Source of the DNA: Sipunculus nudus
Taxonomy: Eukaryota; Annelida; Sipuncula; Golfingiida; Sipunculidae
Length of the DNA stretch: 64,000 nucleotides
Assembly: GCA_026874595.1 (NCBI GenBank)
Contig: CM049320.1
Location: 41,166,714-41,230,713 of the forward strand
Direction of reading: 5' to 3'
Made by a program: the position numbers and the translations under genes. Position 1 is the stretch's first letter; each line of letters opens with the position of its first letter. The notes under the pieces were generated by a model that was given only the letters and a program-made list of their open reading frames with translations, did not search any database and was not told the origin of the DNA. This document shows, in pieces, positions 1-11,335 of the stretch.

Positions 1-409
1 AGGTATTTATTATTACCTGGAAAAAAATACAGTCACAGCCTGACAGGAGAACTGGTACACTGCCAGTTGTCATATGAAATATGGATAAGCTCATGTTTGT
101 GTTTAATTGATGTGGTGATTATCTTTATTTTATTCAGTTTTTAGGCAGACTTTCATGTTCATTCTAAAGTTACAACAGCATGAACCTATATTCACTACTG
201 ATTGATTAAACTTTCCTATTAAATGATACGCCTTGAATTAGGTTCTTCAATCATTGCTTGTATAACTGATATCCTGAGTAAGTGAGGAATGTTGTTTGCT
301 CCAACTGTGATTCAAAGGAATCTGATCCATTAATGTCCAAGTCTGAATATTTTACCTTTATTATGGTCTCTTATATTATGATCTATTAACACATAAAGAA
401 AAATTTCCA
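1..409. other. Intron sequence at left edge
   Basis: This AT-rich non-coding sequence lies upstream of the first visible exon. No open frame with coding character and no recognisable repeat was seen. It is inferred to be intron because the exon at 823 opens with an acceptor and not a start codon. Confidence 0.5.
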
Positions 410-740
410 ATTTGAAATCTGCATTTTAAGGAATGCAAGCCTTCAGCCTGGTGGGGGGGGGGGGTCCCTATTGTGAGATACTCCCCAATCTGTGTTTGCA
501 TTTACTTATTCAGCCCATATTCCCAGGTTCATTGGCTCATTAGTGACTAAATATGTGTTAATATTCCTTGGTAATGTTCCTGAATCCGGATCATGTGCCA
601 GTTATAAACTAAAATCATGTTGCTTCTTCAATGGACTTTTCCCGAAATACCCTGAAAATTTCATGAGAATTCATACATGATTTGCATGAGTTATTTTGTG
701 AACAAACACAAACACACACAAACACACATATAAAGGGGAT
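410..740 (+). repeat. Interspersed repeat family A, copy 1
   Basis: This is the first of three diverged copies in the window; the others are at about 4243-4560 and 41215-41496. All begin near AAATCTGCA and share a block reading CCATATTCCCAGGTT, a block around GTGAATATTCCTTGATGA and a tail around GTTGTGAACAAACA followed by CA-rich repeats. This copy has a 12-base G run at 453-464. No terminal inverted repeats or tRNA boxes were recognised, so the class is unknown; a SINE or a LINE 3' end is possible. The small open frame inside it is not a gene. Confidence 0.6.
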
Positions 741-822
741 CAACACATACCCTTCTGGTGATGGTAATAATACCCATAATGAAGCTATATTTTCTTTCCA
801 GTATTATAAATGTTTGTTTTAG

Positions 823-1042
823 GTATATGGCCTGAAGGTGTATTCCTCCTCAGCCAGTGGTGTTATTAGAGTACACGAGCTCCGGGACAACTCACTGCGG
901 TTAATATTTGAGTCTGAGAACTTGAAACTGACGTCTGGTGATGAGTACTTCCTCAGGAACATTCACTGCCTGACAAGCTATAAAGACCTGATGTATTTTG
1001 GAGATGACGGGGTGAATCTGAAGACCCTGGCATGGAAAGATG
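823..1042 (+). CDS. WD40-like beta-propeller protein, internal exon 1 of 3 visible
   Basis: This is an internal exon of a protein-coding gene. The acceptor is TTTGTTTTAG just before base 823, and the donor after base 1042 reads ATG|GTAAGC. It is read in phase 0 and leaves one base for the next exon. The 73 codons begin VYGLKVYSSS and include the stretches GVIRVHEL, LRNIHCLTSYKDLMYFGDDG and LKTLAWKDG. Alternating hydrophobic strands, a turn with GDDG and a Trp-containing strand resemble blades of a WD40-type propeller, which in known families serve as protein-interaction scaffolds. Codon use and GC are clearly higher than in the flanking DNA. The gene starts outside the window. Exact family membership is not recognised, so no symbol is given. 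Confidence 0.75.
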
Positions 1043-1871
1043 GTAAGCTGTGATGGTGCCGGATCAAATGTATACCTAACTAATTATATTATCATATACT
1101 GTGGTTTCTTTTTTGTTCTTGAGGGTTTCAATTTATTGAGAAAGAAAACCTTAATGAATAAAGAAGCCCCATCAATGAAGGCAAGTGGAAAACTAATAGT
1201 TGATATTATAAATAATGAGAGATCTTTTATGTTATCATTAATCTAAGATTGCTGTTATAAAAAATTATTTTTCAAATTACCTGCCAATTATTAAAAATAA
1301 TTTCTACTGCTGTAGTTTTCACCTGGGTCACCATACAGGTTTTATAATTTTGCTCACATATTACCAAAGATATAAATACCTAAAACAATACAGACTCTCT
1401 GTCTAGGTTATTTTGCCTTGTGATATCATGAAAATGGAATCCGCACAAAGTTGTGAAAAGAACTAATTGTTTACCTGTATTTTTAAGAAGCATTGTAAAG
1501 TGTATACCCACATAAAACTAAATAATTTTGAAATTCATGCTGTATGCTGTCAGTCATATCAGACTTTTTAAAATGAAGGTCCAATGGTTGTGTCAGGATT
1601 AGATGAAATTCTATTATAATCATCAGAATTTTCATTTGACTGTACTTTATTGGAACTAATATGATAAAAAGAAGGGAAGCATATATGTTGAAGAAATTAA
1701 TAACATAAAATCTAAGAATGATAATAATTAAACATTAAGCTTTCAGTTGTGTTGTATGAAGAAAATTTGTGCAGACACCAATGGAATAAGTTCATTGGAG
1801 AATAAATTAAGATGGTCCCTATGGAAATATCTTTATCTTCATTTAATTTTATAGTTCCCTGCTTTTTCTAG
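1043..1871 (+). other. Intron between exons 1 and 2 (829 bp)
   Basis: It starts GTAAGC and ends TTTTTCTAG, with a pyrimidine-rich tract before the acceptor. It joins two exons in compatible phase 1. The interior is AT-rich, and no repeat or other gene was recognised in it. Confidence 0.7.
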
Positions 1872-1994
1872 CTCTGGTGCGCAAACTGGGAAACCACACA
1901 TGTGAAGCAGGTGCTACAGATGCTATTTGTATCCGTGACAACCTGATACTCACCTCATCCTATGACCTTGACTTGGGGGCAGGTCAAATAAATG
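1872..1994 (+). CDS. WD40-like beta-propeller protein, internal exon 2 of 3 visible
   Basis: This symmetrical phase 1-1 exon of 123 bases adds exactly 41 codons. The acceptor is TTTTTCTAG and the donor is AATG|GTAAGA. Joined to the previous exon it gives an Ala codon across the junction. It continues LVRKLGNHTCEAGATDAICI, then RDNLILTSSYDLDLGAGQIN. The pattern (a His in a turn, then DAICI, then LILTSSYD and GQI) fits the end of one propeller blade and the start of the next: a short strand, a hydrophobic strand and a Ser/Asp-rich turn. The role is inferred from fold only. Two Cys residues are present but nothing suggests metal binding. Confidence 0.75.
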
Positions 1995-3646
1995 GTAAGA
2001 CTGATTTTGCATATGTAATATTTGTTTAAATCAAGGCCATATGTCAAAGGGCCTTGTTTGTGTTGTGAAAATATGAATTTGCTTGACTTTAATTGCAGCC
2101 TTAGCCCTGTGGAGGAATACTTTTACAGTAAAGAATATTAAATGAAGGTTATTTGCTGAAGATTGTTCATGATATATTCCCAGTTGTGTATGAGATATCG
2201 CTAATGTAGATTCTTATGTGGGCAAGAGAAAAATGATTGGCTGGCACAGCTGGAAGCCCCATTGTGCAGACAAGCATTGATTCAGCTGGATGCTTATTAG
2301 CACAGACGAAACTGACTATCCCAACATTGACAGCTTATATATGATGTTATCTCTGTTAAGTTAATATGCTTATTGAATAAACACAAGGTCACAATTGTTT
2401 TGTATCAGAATGTATGACAAATTCAAGGAAACTTGCAAAATTTGACTCTTATCAGTGAATGAAATCCTGCGTTACTTTCAACTATGTCTTCCTTCAAGGC
2501 AGTTGAATCAAGATGAACTTCTAATGCAAACTGTGGCAATTTCTCATGTCTTTTCATGTTTCTGTGTTATTTTGAACACAGAATGATGAATATGATATAT
2601 AATAAATATCAGGATGATCAGTAATGAAAACATTATGTTCAGTGCACACACAACCCTGTTGAATTAATGGACTGGTCAAACTGGATGCTAGGGGGCACAA
2701 GTTGTTTGCCCGCAGTTTTTCAGGCAGGCAATCATTTACTACCTCCACACATGAGAGTATCAGTATATGTGATATCCTGTATTGATTGCACATAGATGTT
2801 GGTTTGTATATATCAATTAATAATAATAATTTATTCTTATAATGCACACTTATCCAGAATAAAAGACTGCTAAAGTGGCATAACAATACAATATATAAAT
2901 AGCAATCACATAAATTTAAAATAAATGACAATAATTAGTATATATTTAAAACAATGCCAGTGTTAAGATCAATAAAATGTCATAATAATAAATACTAAAA
3001 CATGGCATATAATCTACTATTAAAATAAAATATTATCATAGTCTAAAAAGTGTGTCTTCAGTGCACATTTTAATATATCAATAGAATCTGATTTCTTTAT
3101 ATAGTCTGGCAAACTGTTTCAGAGCAGTGGTGCAACAACAGTTGTGAGAGAAATTATAGTAAAATTGTATTAAAACTTACTGCTGAGACTGATGATATAA
3201 TAAAGATGAGGAAAACATAGACTGAGGATGGAATAAAGGAAGAATATTTGACATTGACATGGTCATTCTTAAGATATCTAGTGCAAAAAAATAAAGTCCA
3301 ACATAAAATTTCTGACAGAAAAGATTGTTCTGCAGCATGCATTAATTGACATGTTTATTTGAAAGAAGTCCCATTATTAAAATGAAAAAAGGTTAAAGAA
3401 TATATCATTTATACAAACTATCAGAACAGTGATTGCATTTATGAAAAACACAGATGAATCATGAATTAGTATATTTTATTGGATAAATTTTAAAATTGAA
3501 AATCAAATGCATTGAGCTTCAAAAACAGAGATATACCACCCTATGCTCAATTTAATATTGACAGAAATTAAATTTCACATGCAAACTTTAAAAGAACTAC
3601 TTATTGATAAATTAGTTTTGCTGGTAGAATTTCCATTGTGTTTCAG
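1995..3646 (+). other. Intron between exons 2 and 3 (1652 bp)
   Basis: It runs from GTAAGA to GTGTTTCAG and joins exons in compatible phase 1. It is AT-rich with a short AAT microsatellite near 2818-2830 and no recognised element. A minus-strand open frame at 2554-2931 has no coding character. Confidence 0.7.
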
Positions 3647-3800
3647 TTCGTTTCCTTCCTAACCATCACTACGTGGCCACCCTTGATGATAAGAACACCA
3701 GCCGTATCCTGTGTCTCACCTGTACAACACAAACAGGATCTCCCATCATTTTCAGTGGAGGAGTTGGGCTCAAAGCCTGGGTGTTGTCTGAAGCTGGAGG
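3647..3800 (+). CDS. WD40-like beta-propeller protein, internal exon 3 of 3 visible
   Basis: The acceptor is GTGTTTCAG before base 3647. The donor after 3800 is GGAGG|GTAAGTG, a near-consensus site. It is entered with one carried base and exits in phase 2. It encodes VRFLPNHHYVATLDDKNTSR, then ILCLTCTTQTGSPIIFSGGV, then GLKAWVLSEAGG. The order LATLDD, ILCL, SPIIFSGGVG, LKAWVL is the clearest propeller signature in the gene, matching the usual hydrophobic strand, GS-rich turn, G-x-G turn and terminal Trp strand of a WD40-like blade. The open frame continues beyond the donor, so the protein's C-terminus is not in this exon. No partner exon could be identified further right. Confidence 0.78.
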
Positions 3801-4242
3801 GTAAGTGAACTAAAGTAACCATCTCTATTTTCCTCATAAACAAATGGTGGTTCACAATTTGGTCATCAGGTGGCAGCATATGCAAGGGGAAAACTACTTG
3901 ATAGTACACAATTTGGCCATCAGGTGGCTGTTCTGTTTGTGACTGAAATACTTCTCTTGTTGACTGTAAAATAAATTTTTACATTTCCCGATTTGATATT
4001 CCAAACAGCAGACACAAAGAAACCCACAAGTGGTGGGCTTCAGGTGGTTGTCTGGTACAAGATGAACATGATTTGTGTGTTGTTGGGGTATACTTGTGGT
4101 TAATGATAAATCAGCATGATCATATGTGTAAGCTGTAACAACTTTTGTCTTCTGTCTTCCAAAGGGATAGTCAAATAAGAATGTATTTATGGTGTTCTTA
4201 TTCTGGACTCCCTGAGTGCCCTCACAGTAATAATAGAGACTA
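3801..4242. other. Sequence after the last recognised donor
   Basis: Non-coding sequence follows the donor of exon 3. It contains two copies of a short CATCAGGTGGC block near 3866 and 3919. No acceptor followed by a convincing phase-2 exon was found here. Confidence 0.4.
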
Positions 4243-4560
4243 AAAATCTGCAATCTAAGGAATGCAACCCTCCACTTAGTGGGAAGTCGCGGTGTGCGAT
4301 TCTTGAAAAACTGTGTTTGAGTTCATTTATTCTGCCCATATTCCCAGGTTTATTAATGCAAAAGTAACTGTACATTTGTGAATATTCCTTGATGACTTTC
4401 CTGTATCTTGATCATGAGCCTGACCATCACCAGAATCTAATTGATTCTTCACTGGCCCATCCCAAAATGTCCTGAATATTTCATGAAATCCTGTTCATCA
4501 TTGTGTCAGTTATGTTGTGAACAAACATACCAACACAAACGGGGATGAAATGCACAGTGG
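4243..4560 (+). repeat. Interspersed repeat family A, copy 2
   Basis: This is a diverged copy of the repeat at 410-740. It opens AATCTGCAATCTAAGGAATG, shares CCATATTCCCAGGTTTATT and GTGAATATTCCTTGATGA, and ends near GTTGTGAACAAACATACC. Minus-strand open frames across it are shadows. Confidence 0.6.
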
Positions 4561-5264
4561 ATTTTTGCATGATACCACCTTCATCACTGGGAACATTTGA
4601 CATTTTAATACCATGAGTATCTTGTTTTATGTTATGCAAATAGTCAACAACTGGGGGTGTAAACTGACATGGAAGGTGTTAATTGGTTATCTGTTCTTCA
4701 GCTGCCCCTATTCAGTACTGATATACTAGTGAAGTATAATATTGCGTTAAAGATTTTAGCTTTTGCTAACACTCATGTATATGTCTGAAGCCCATTTCCC
4801 TTTTATATGAGTTGGAGGCTGACCTTTTCCAAAATTTAATATTTGGGATAGTTCAGCAGAATTGATTGGGATGTTTATAACAGTGCCTTTTTTAGTAAAA
4901 GTTTGTGGAGAAAAATTGTGCTTTTGTGTCCACTCAGAATATTTTTAGGTTAAGTATTTATAGTTTTAAGTGGCTCATATATTTTCTGAATGGATGCATG
5001 AATAGGGGGTTTGTAGATGATTATTGGTCATTTTTAAGACTTAGTATTCCTTCACAGGAGATAAAGTGCCATAATCTATGTACAAATCTGCTGCAAACCG
5101 TTATGAAAGTCATAAAGCACTTGCCTGCTCCGATTTGTGACAAACCACCTTGAACCTTTTGCAAGTCGTCAATGGAACTAGCTGTAGCTAAAATATGAGT
5201 AAGAAAAAAAAAGTCTGCTAAACATTTTTTATTTTGGATGGTTATATTATGGTATACCCACTGT
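4561..5264. other. No recognised feature
   Basis: AT-rich sequence. Small open frames on both strands near 4905-5284 have no family resemblance or splice context. Nothing else was seen. Confidence 0.4.
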
Positions 5265-5760
5265 TCATTTATCTGTCTGTCCATCCGTTAACTTTTAGTC
5301 TTGCCACAATAACTTATCAGGGCTTTGATGGATTTCCACGAAACTCACCATGACTACTAGCCAATATATAATCTCACCTGAGTTTTATTATGGGCAAAAT
5401 CCATGCATATGAAATAATGTCAGAGGTCATGCACCAAACTAGGCCTGCTTTGTGGTGTCGCCATGATAATTTGTTTGGAATATGATGAATTTGGATAAAA
5501 CTCAGTAGAAATATTAAATCAATATAATATCTGGCCTAAGTCCGATTCTCAGAAACATTTACCGGTATGCATAACTAATGAGGTCAAAGGTCACCAGAAA
5601 TCTAATGGATTTTTATTGAACTCTTTATGAATATTAACCAACACCTGTATTATATCCTCTGCAAAATTCACACATATTTAATAAGGTCAGAGTTCACACT
5701 ATATATGACTGGCATATTATGCACCATTTGCGGTGCTGTTGTTGAATTGGTGGGTATAAT
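5265..5760 (+). repeat. Helentron-like element fragment with ~150-bp internal repeats
   Basis: It contains a GTCTGTCCATCC tract followed by two diverged units of about 150 bp. Each unit has ATAACTT(A/G)TCAGG-like text, a 'gatgaatttcc' block and a final AGGTCA motif (near 5430 and 5577, the latter AGGTCAAAGGTCA). A related copy lies at about 55330-55770. The layout resembles the tandem cores of the better-preserved elements at 18693 and 39151, but termini were not identified. Confidence 0.5.
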
Positions 5761-5814
5761 GTGTATATTACTAGGCTGTGCATGAATCAGAACATCCATT
5801 TTTATCCAAATGCA

Positions 5815-6040
5815 GATAATACAGGATTAGCACGGGGCTCAAAGCCAGGAGATCATGAGTTTGAATCTCAGCTGAGGTGGTGAGATTTTACATGGTCTTC
5901 CCCCACCCAGGGTGAGTGATCTGCTGGAAAATGTGCCCAACAGTAGTGTTTCACTCAAGAACAAGTGCACCTTTCAGGGTTGCACCTCGGTGCAAGTGCA
6001 GTAGTCAATGGGCTTGGTTAACTCCAGGAAATAAAATGAG
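5815..6040 (+). mobile_element. tRNA-derived SINE (probable)
   Basis: A pol III B-box-like motif GAGTTTGAATCTC at about 5857-5869 is preceded by an A-box-like TTAGCACGGGGCTC about 30 bases upstream. The sequence downstream is non-coding. Spacing and motif order fit a tRNA-derived SINE head. The 3' boundary is uncertain, because a hAT MITE begins at 6056. Confidence 0.5.
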
Positions 6041-6055
6041 AGGAAGCATGTGATG

Positions 6056-6356
6056 TAGGGCTGTGTATCGGTCCGCCTCTTCCGATACAATATGTATTGC
6101 GATACAGTTAATTTGATACCGATACGTATTGACGATACGTTTCATTTTTCTTTGTATATCATTTCTTGATAAAAGTTCTGTTTCTTGTTTTTATATGTTT
6201 TTTTTATTTTAACATACCACGTATTTAGTATGCTATGCTCTTAAGCAGCTTAAGCTTGATGTTAAATAAATAAAAAGACCAGTTGATTTTAATTATCAAA
6301 ATCTGTCTTATCAAGACTAACAAAAAGCCTTTTTCATTCCCCCCCCCCCAAATATG

Positions 6357-6437
<81 letters not shown>

Positions 6438-6788
6438 ATAGGATATATACATGAATGTACCTTATTCCTGATAACAATATGTGATGTGAATATCAATTTC
6501 ATTAATAAAGAGGAACGTCAGTATCATTCTTTTTTTATCGCTAACATGCGCCTGTTTGTTATGGAAGTACAGACGTGCATGCGTATATACATTTATTGAC
6601 AGGTCTTAAAAGCCAAAGCAACAAATATAGAGTGCATTTAGATTTATTAATCGTCATGGTTATATTAAAGTAAGAGTTATATCCGTACTCTTTAGCAATC
6701 AATCGATATGACCAATACCAATATTGGTTATCGTATCGACGCCGTGTATCGATTCGTATCGATATATCGATATATTGATACAGCCCTA
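6056..6788. mobile_element. hAT-type MITE with perfect 8-bp target site duplication
   Basis: The left end reads TAGGGCTGTGTATCG and the right end reads TGATACAGCCCTA, forming inverted repeats rich in GATACG/CGATAC motifs. The same 8-mer, ATGTGATG, lies directly outside both ends (6048-6055 and 6789-6796), as expected for a hAT insertion. There is no transposase. The interior carries a long TA microsatellite and an 11-base C run (6339-6349). Open frames here are products of the TA repeat. Confidence 0.88.
6356..6434. repeat. (TA)n microsatellite
   Basis: About 39 TA dinucleotides lie inside the hAT MITE. Translated open frames of alternating Ile and Tyr are artefacts of this tract. Confidence 0.95.
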
Positions 6789-6796
6789 ATGTGATG

Positions 6797-8636
6797 CCAG
6801 CTTGTCACGCAGTCCGAAATGGGAATGGAATCTTGCAGATGCACATGGTTAAGCTAGTGTTAAAAATGAGGGTGGTTACCTTCACCAAAATATAAACAAA
6901 AAAGGGAAGAAAAAAAAGGAATACAGATATTATTTGTCTGGCCTCATTTTATGGAAGTTGCATAAATGGTTTTCATTGAGTATATTACTAAATTAAGTAA
7001 ATTGATATAATACAGATACACATTATTAGTGATAGGAATTGGTTTAAAATCATAATCTGTGAAACAACTGATCATTGATTATTAATCAGTTATTTTATGC
7101 ACATCATATATATTACCTTTAAATCTGCTGTATACTAATACCTAAAACATTCAACCCTGTAAAGACTCTTACTCATACATTGGTGTATAAAAATATGAAA
7201 CCATCAGTCCACTTGCATCAAAGGTTGATTTTCAGTCAGAGAATTGTTGGCTTCACAAAGTTCCGTTTTGTTGCTGTTTGTGACTTTGTGTTTGTATATT
7301 TCTGCCAGGATAATATTCTTTGCATTTACATACATAATCCTTTTTAATCAATTATGCAAAAATGCAATCAATTTAATCGATTTTGAAAGAAAACGACCAA
7401 TCATCGATTTAATCGATTAATCAGCACACCATTACACATTATCCTCCATTTTGCTCGTTGATGCAAAGCTGACAGACTTGACCTTTCTTAGTGCACCCTG
7501 TGGACTGTAAAATTTAAACATGTGGGTTCAATTCCAAAATATTCTCAGCCTGGTGCCCTGGCAGCCCTGCCACTGTACATTCTGCATGTTTAAATAAATA
7601 TAAGAAACAGCTTCTTGTTCATGAACAAATGAATGACTGTGTGCTTCATTGATGGATTATTCTATGAATTATCATGAGTATTTCTATAATGAATATGCTA
7701 ATATAACTAAGAAAATTATCATTACAGATGGTAGTTTTGATGCTGACCACCAGGTGGCAGCAGTTATTGTGGAAGAAATTATAAAGCTGACCACCAGATG
7801 GTGCATACAGGTCTATATATATGTTGATACAGTCCACACTGATAATTTTAATATGTTCTTTCATAATGAACTTCTCTTACTCAGCATGCTCAGATGGCAA
7901 GATAAGCCTATATATAATTTAATTGATGTAAAGGAATAATGAATGAATGATTAAGTTTTAAATTTTTTTAAAAATTCATGATGTTGATAACTTTGTGTAT
8001 TTTAATCAATCTCCTTTTCTTATTTTCATATATAATTAGTTTACAGCAAGAAAGAAATAAAGTAAAATCTGAAAAAAATGAAAACAGGATGATTAAAATA
8101 TTTTATTTAATTTTTAATAATATGTATCCTTCAATATTTCATAAATTAATCCTGGTACCGTGGCTTACAGTATTGCGATATGCACTTAGCACACTTTCAG
8201 TTTGTCACTTCATAGTGGCCCTGGCTAAGGTTGTCATGGCAACAGCCTTGAAATGCCAGCTTGCCCTTGTTTGAGTATGACCCACTGTTGGGGCAGTGTA
8301 GGTTAATTTAACGACCTTGCACTCTGACTGAGTGTACCTGGGTTGAATTGATCTCTGACATGTTCATGATAACAGTGTTGACTCTTAACCACTGGTTGAT
8401 AAAGTCATTCATACTGTGTCACACCCTATTTTTTTCACAAGAGACTTTTTCTGAGCCTTTGTCTACATGCAGCCATATATTCTGTAATATGTTAGTTAAA
8501 TAATGAAACATTATTGTTTAATATCTATTACTTTTTTTCTTTATCAGATTTCATGATTTCTGAAGTTTGCAATTTTGTGAACAAATATTCAGTTAAATCT
8601 CACTACTGTTATGATATGTAGGTCCTATTATAACTA
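6797..8636. other. Mostly unique AT-rich sequence with SINE-like traces
   Basis: There are possible B-box remnants at about 7521-7535 (GTGGGTTCAATTCC) and 8341-8355 (GGGTTGAATTGATC). The first lies in a region ending with GGCAGCCCTGCC. Open frames at 7649-7939 and 7978-8274 are AT-rich and unlike the exons at the left edge. No gene is supported. Confidence 0.35.
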
Positions 8637-8841
8637 CAGTGAAGCCTTGCTTTGTGACCACCCCTAATTATTGACCACCCCACAATTATGACAACTATTT
8701 TTAGTCTTCTATATTTTTTCTTTGTTATTTCAGTTATATTCAGCCCAAAAATTTGGTAAGAATTGCATGAGATATGACCACCCCAAAATTATGACCGCTT
8801 TGCTCAATCCACAAGGTGGTCTTTATTGTGGGGTTCCACTT
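8637..8841. mobile_element. TA-flanked MITE of the CAGTG-AACC / GACCACC family
   Basis: The left end CAGTGAAGCCTTG followed by GTGACCACC is mirrored at the right by GGTGGTCTTTATTGTGG and GGTTCCACTT. TA lies outside both ends (8635-8636, 8842-8843). It is non-coding with several GACCACCCC motifs. Related ends occur at 18271-18373, 18520 and 37105. Confidence 0.7.
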
Positions 8842-8843
8842 TA

Positions 8844-9511
8844 TTAGATGGTAAATTTAAATTCCTCAGTTATCATTTATCAGATATTTTAGTAAGATTA
8901 ATTGAATTGTTGTATTGAAGGTTTGTTTGTATATATCTTTATAAGTAATTGAATTGGTTGGTTTCTTGTGAATGGCTTCAAATGTAAAAAAAAATAGCTA
9001 GCACAGGTACATATTACAATATATTTATAATAGATTTAAGTTGCATGGCTGGTACAGTCATCAGACCTTCTTTTATGGTCAGTTCCTGACATTAGTGAAT
9101 AGTATAAAGCAGCAATACACAGAAGATCTTAAATGACGCAGCACTCAGTGATTGATTAGAAGGTACTTGGTAGACCTTGGAGCCGCACCCATCCTCGTGT
9201 CAGTTTCTGCAGAACATTGACTCCACTTTCGTCACAGATATTTAGCATTTCATTGCTTGTTTATCAGAAGCATCATAAATAACTGAAAATGTTCTAAAAT
9301 AAACAAGTCCAAAGGTTGTTGGCCTCTGTGTTAATGGAAACGTGCCATTTTTGGTAACAAACAGTCATCTGATTTATTCACATGCAGTTAATGTAATTCA
9401 GCATGAGATCTTTCCCGAGATATGTCAGTAACTGAAGCATTGGTCAGTGAATTTTATTTCTTTTCTGTGGCAGGTCATCCTGTTTATGAAAAGAATTAGT
9501 TTCTTGCTGCT
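8844..9511. other. No recognised feature
   Basis: Unique-looking non-coding sequence with no repeat or open frame of note. Confidence 0.4.
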
Positions 9512-9813
9512 TTTATGTCTGTGTCTGTCTCTCTTTCGCTGTGTCTATCTGTCTCTTTTTCTGTTCATTTCTTTCTCTGTCATTCTTTCTGTTTCTCTTT
9601 GTTTCTCTCTATCTTTGTCCCCCTGATTGTCCTATCTCTCTTTCTCTTTTCTGTGCATCTCTCTATCTCTTTTTCTCTGTCTCTTTCTGTGCATTTCTTT
9701 CTCTGTCTCTCTCTTTGTTGCTCTTTCTCTTTTTGTTTCTTTCTTCTTTGTTCATATATCTCTGTCTCACCTTCTGTGTCTTTTTGTCCATGTTTGTGTC
9801 TCTGTCTCTTTCC

Positions 9814-9844
<31 letters not shown>

Positions 9845-9870
9845 ACTCTTTTTCTCTCTCTCCCTCCCAT
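9512..9870. repeat. Pyrimidine-rich (TCTCTGT/CTTT) low-complexity tract
   Basis: This is a strongly strand-asymmetric C/T tract with irregular TCTCTG, TTTCTC and CTCTCT units. Several overlapping long open frames (Ser/Leu/Phe-rich on plus, Arg/Glu/Lys-rich on minus) arise from the composition and are not genes. Confidence 0.9.
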
Positions 9871-11335
9871 GTTTTATTTATATAATATAACATGTAATAT
9901 ATAATATAATATAATGTTATATAACTATAATAAAAGAAAGCTATATATTACCCCCCTTTTTTTAATAAAAAATAGACTTACTGTTTATTTATATATATCA
10001 TCTGTGGGCCATAGAATAAAATGTAATATAAAATATAGACCAGCTAATATAAAAAAAAAAACACTAGATTGCACTTTCTCCTTCTCTTCCAAGAATCAAG
10101 GGACATATTCCAGTTGATGGCATGGTTGACTATCAGAGGATAAACTTTCTAAATAAATTGTACTTTAGTCCAATGTCTGATTCTGAAATAGAAAGACCAC
10201 ATGGTTCAGTCCCAAAGAGATATAAATAAACTGTGGCCAGACAGGCCTGATCGTCATCAAACTGTCTCAGTCTCTTGTACTCTATACTTCTGATCTTTAT
10301 GGACATAAAACTTGAGTGGTGTGCACCCGGTTACATGATGATGGTGTCCATGATAGTACCTCATTGGCCGACCTTGCTGTGTGATGGAATGTAAAGCATT
10401 TCCACGACAGTACTTATGATCATTCTGAGATCACGCAGTATACCTTGAGTCGGCGGGTGATATAATCTCCAAGCGTTACTATCCTGTGACCTGTAATGAT
10501 CTATAAAAAAAACAGAACCAGGGTGGCTGTACCTGGTATACCTTCAATTACCATTCCATTATGCACATTTCAAATACCAGTACATGTTCATTTCAGGTCA
10601 CTTGGTGCACCAGTGTGATAGCCATAATGTTCAATACAAAAAATTGTGTCATTGCCTCTGTATTTGTGTGTGTGTGTTGGCCTCACATTCCCATATATTT
10701 GTTTAAAATACCCATATGAATGTAAAAATAAATTAACAGTATATATTCACTGGTATTTTTATAGGAATAAATACATTCTAATACATCTGGATGTTCGTAT
10801 TTACATATTATATATACCTGTTAACCTGTAAGCAGCTGAAAGGAAGATGAATTATATTGACATAAAATGTGAATTCATGTATGTCATTGACAAATGACAG
10901 AGCTACAAGCCAGAAATTGATTATGATATAAATGAGTCATAAAAGCCACATATTATGTAAGTTGGTATGTTATGGTATATTGATGGAACAATTGGTCTGA
11001 TGCAATCCTTTCTGGTGTTTCTGGTGATATATATATATAGACAGACAGTCTAAAGAATCAGACTATATTAATATAGAGGTACAGGTGAACCCTTTTAATT
11101 ACTATTTTATACTATCCTCAGAGCTGATTGACCTGATAAAATTAACTATAGAAACTCCTCTAAGCTAATTGATCTGATAAATTTACTCATAAGATTTATG
11201 GACGAAATTCAGTAAAAATGTAATCCCTATTGACATTTTGACACAGAAAGTGCAGGGGGATGGGATGGGAAGGGGGGGGGGGAGGTCTTGTTTCGAATTA
11301 CCATACTATCCTTTTCATTTTTATCATAATGACTA
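9871..11335. other. AT-rich sequence, no gene seen
   Basis: It contains an ATATAATATAAT microsatellite around 9880-9920 and an 11-base G run at 11272-11282. No coding exon was supported; open frames are short and AT-driven. Confidence 0.4.

Noticed and set aside
3858-7765. CTCF-like text CCACCAGGTGGCAG near 7747 and similar CATCAGGTGGCAG near 3866
   Set aside because: A match to a short degenerate motif is expected by chance, and the two sites share flanking repeat-like text; no further evidence.
9515-9904. Overlapping open frames of 87-129 codons on both strands
   Set aside because: They come from a C/T-only low-complexity tract. All frames stay open on composition alone, and the translations are repetitive.
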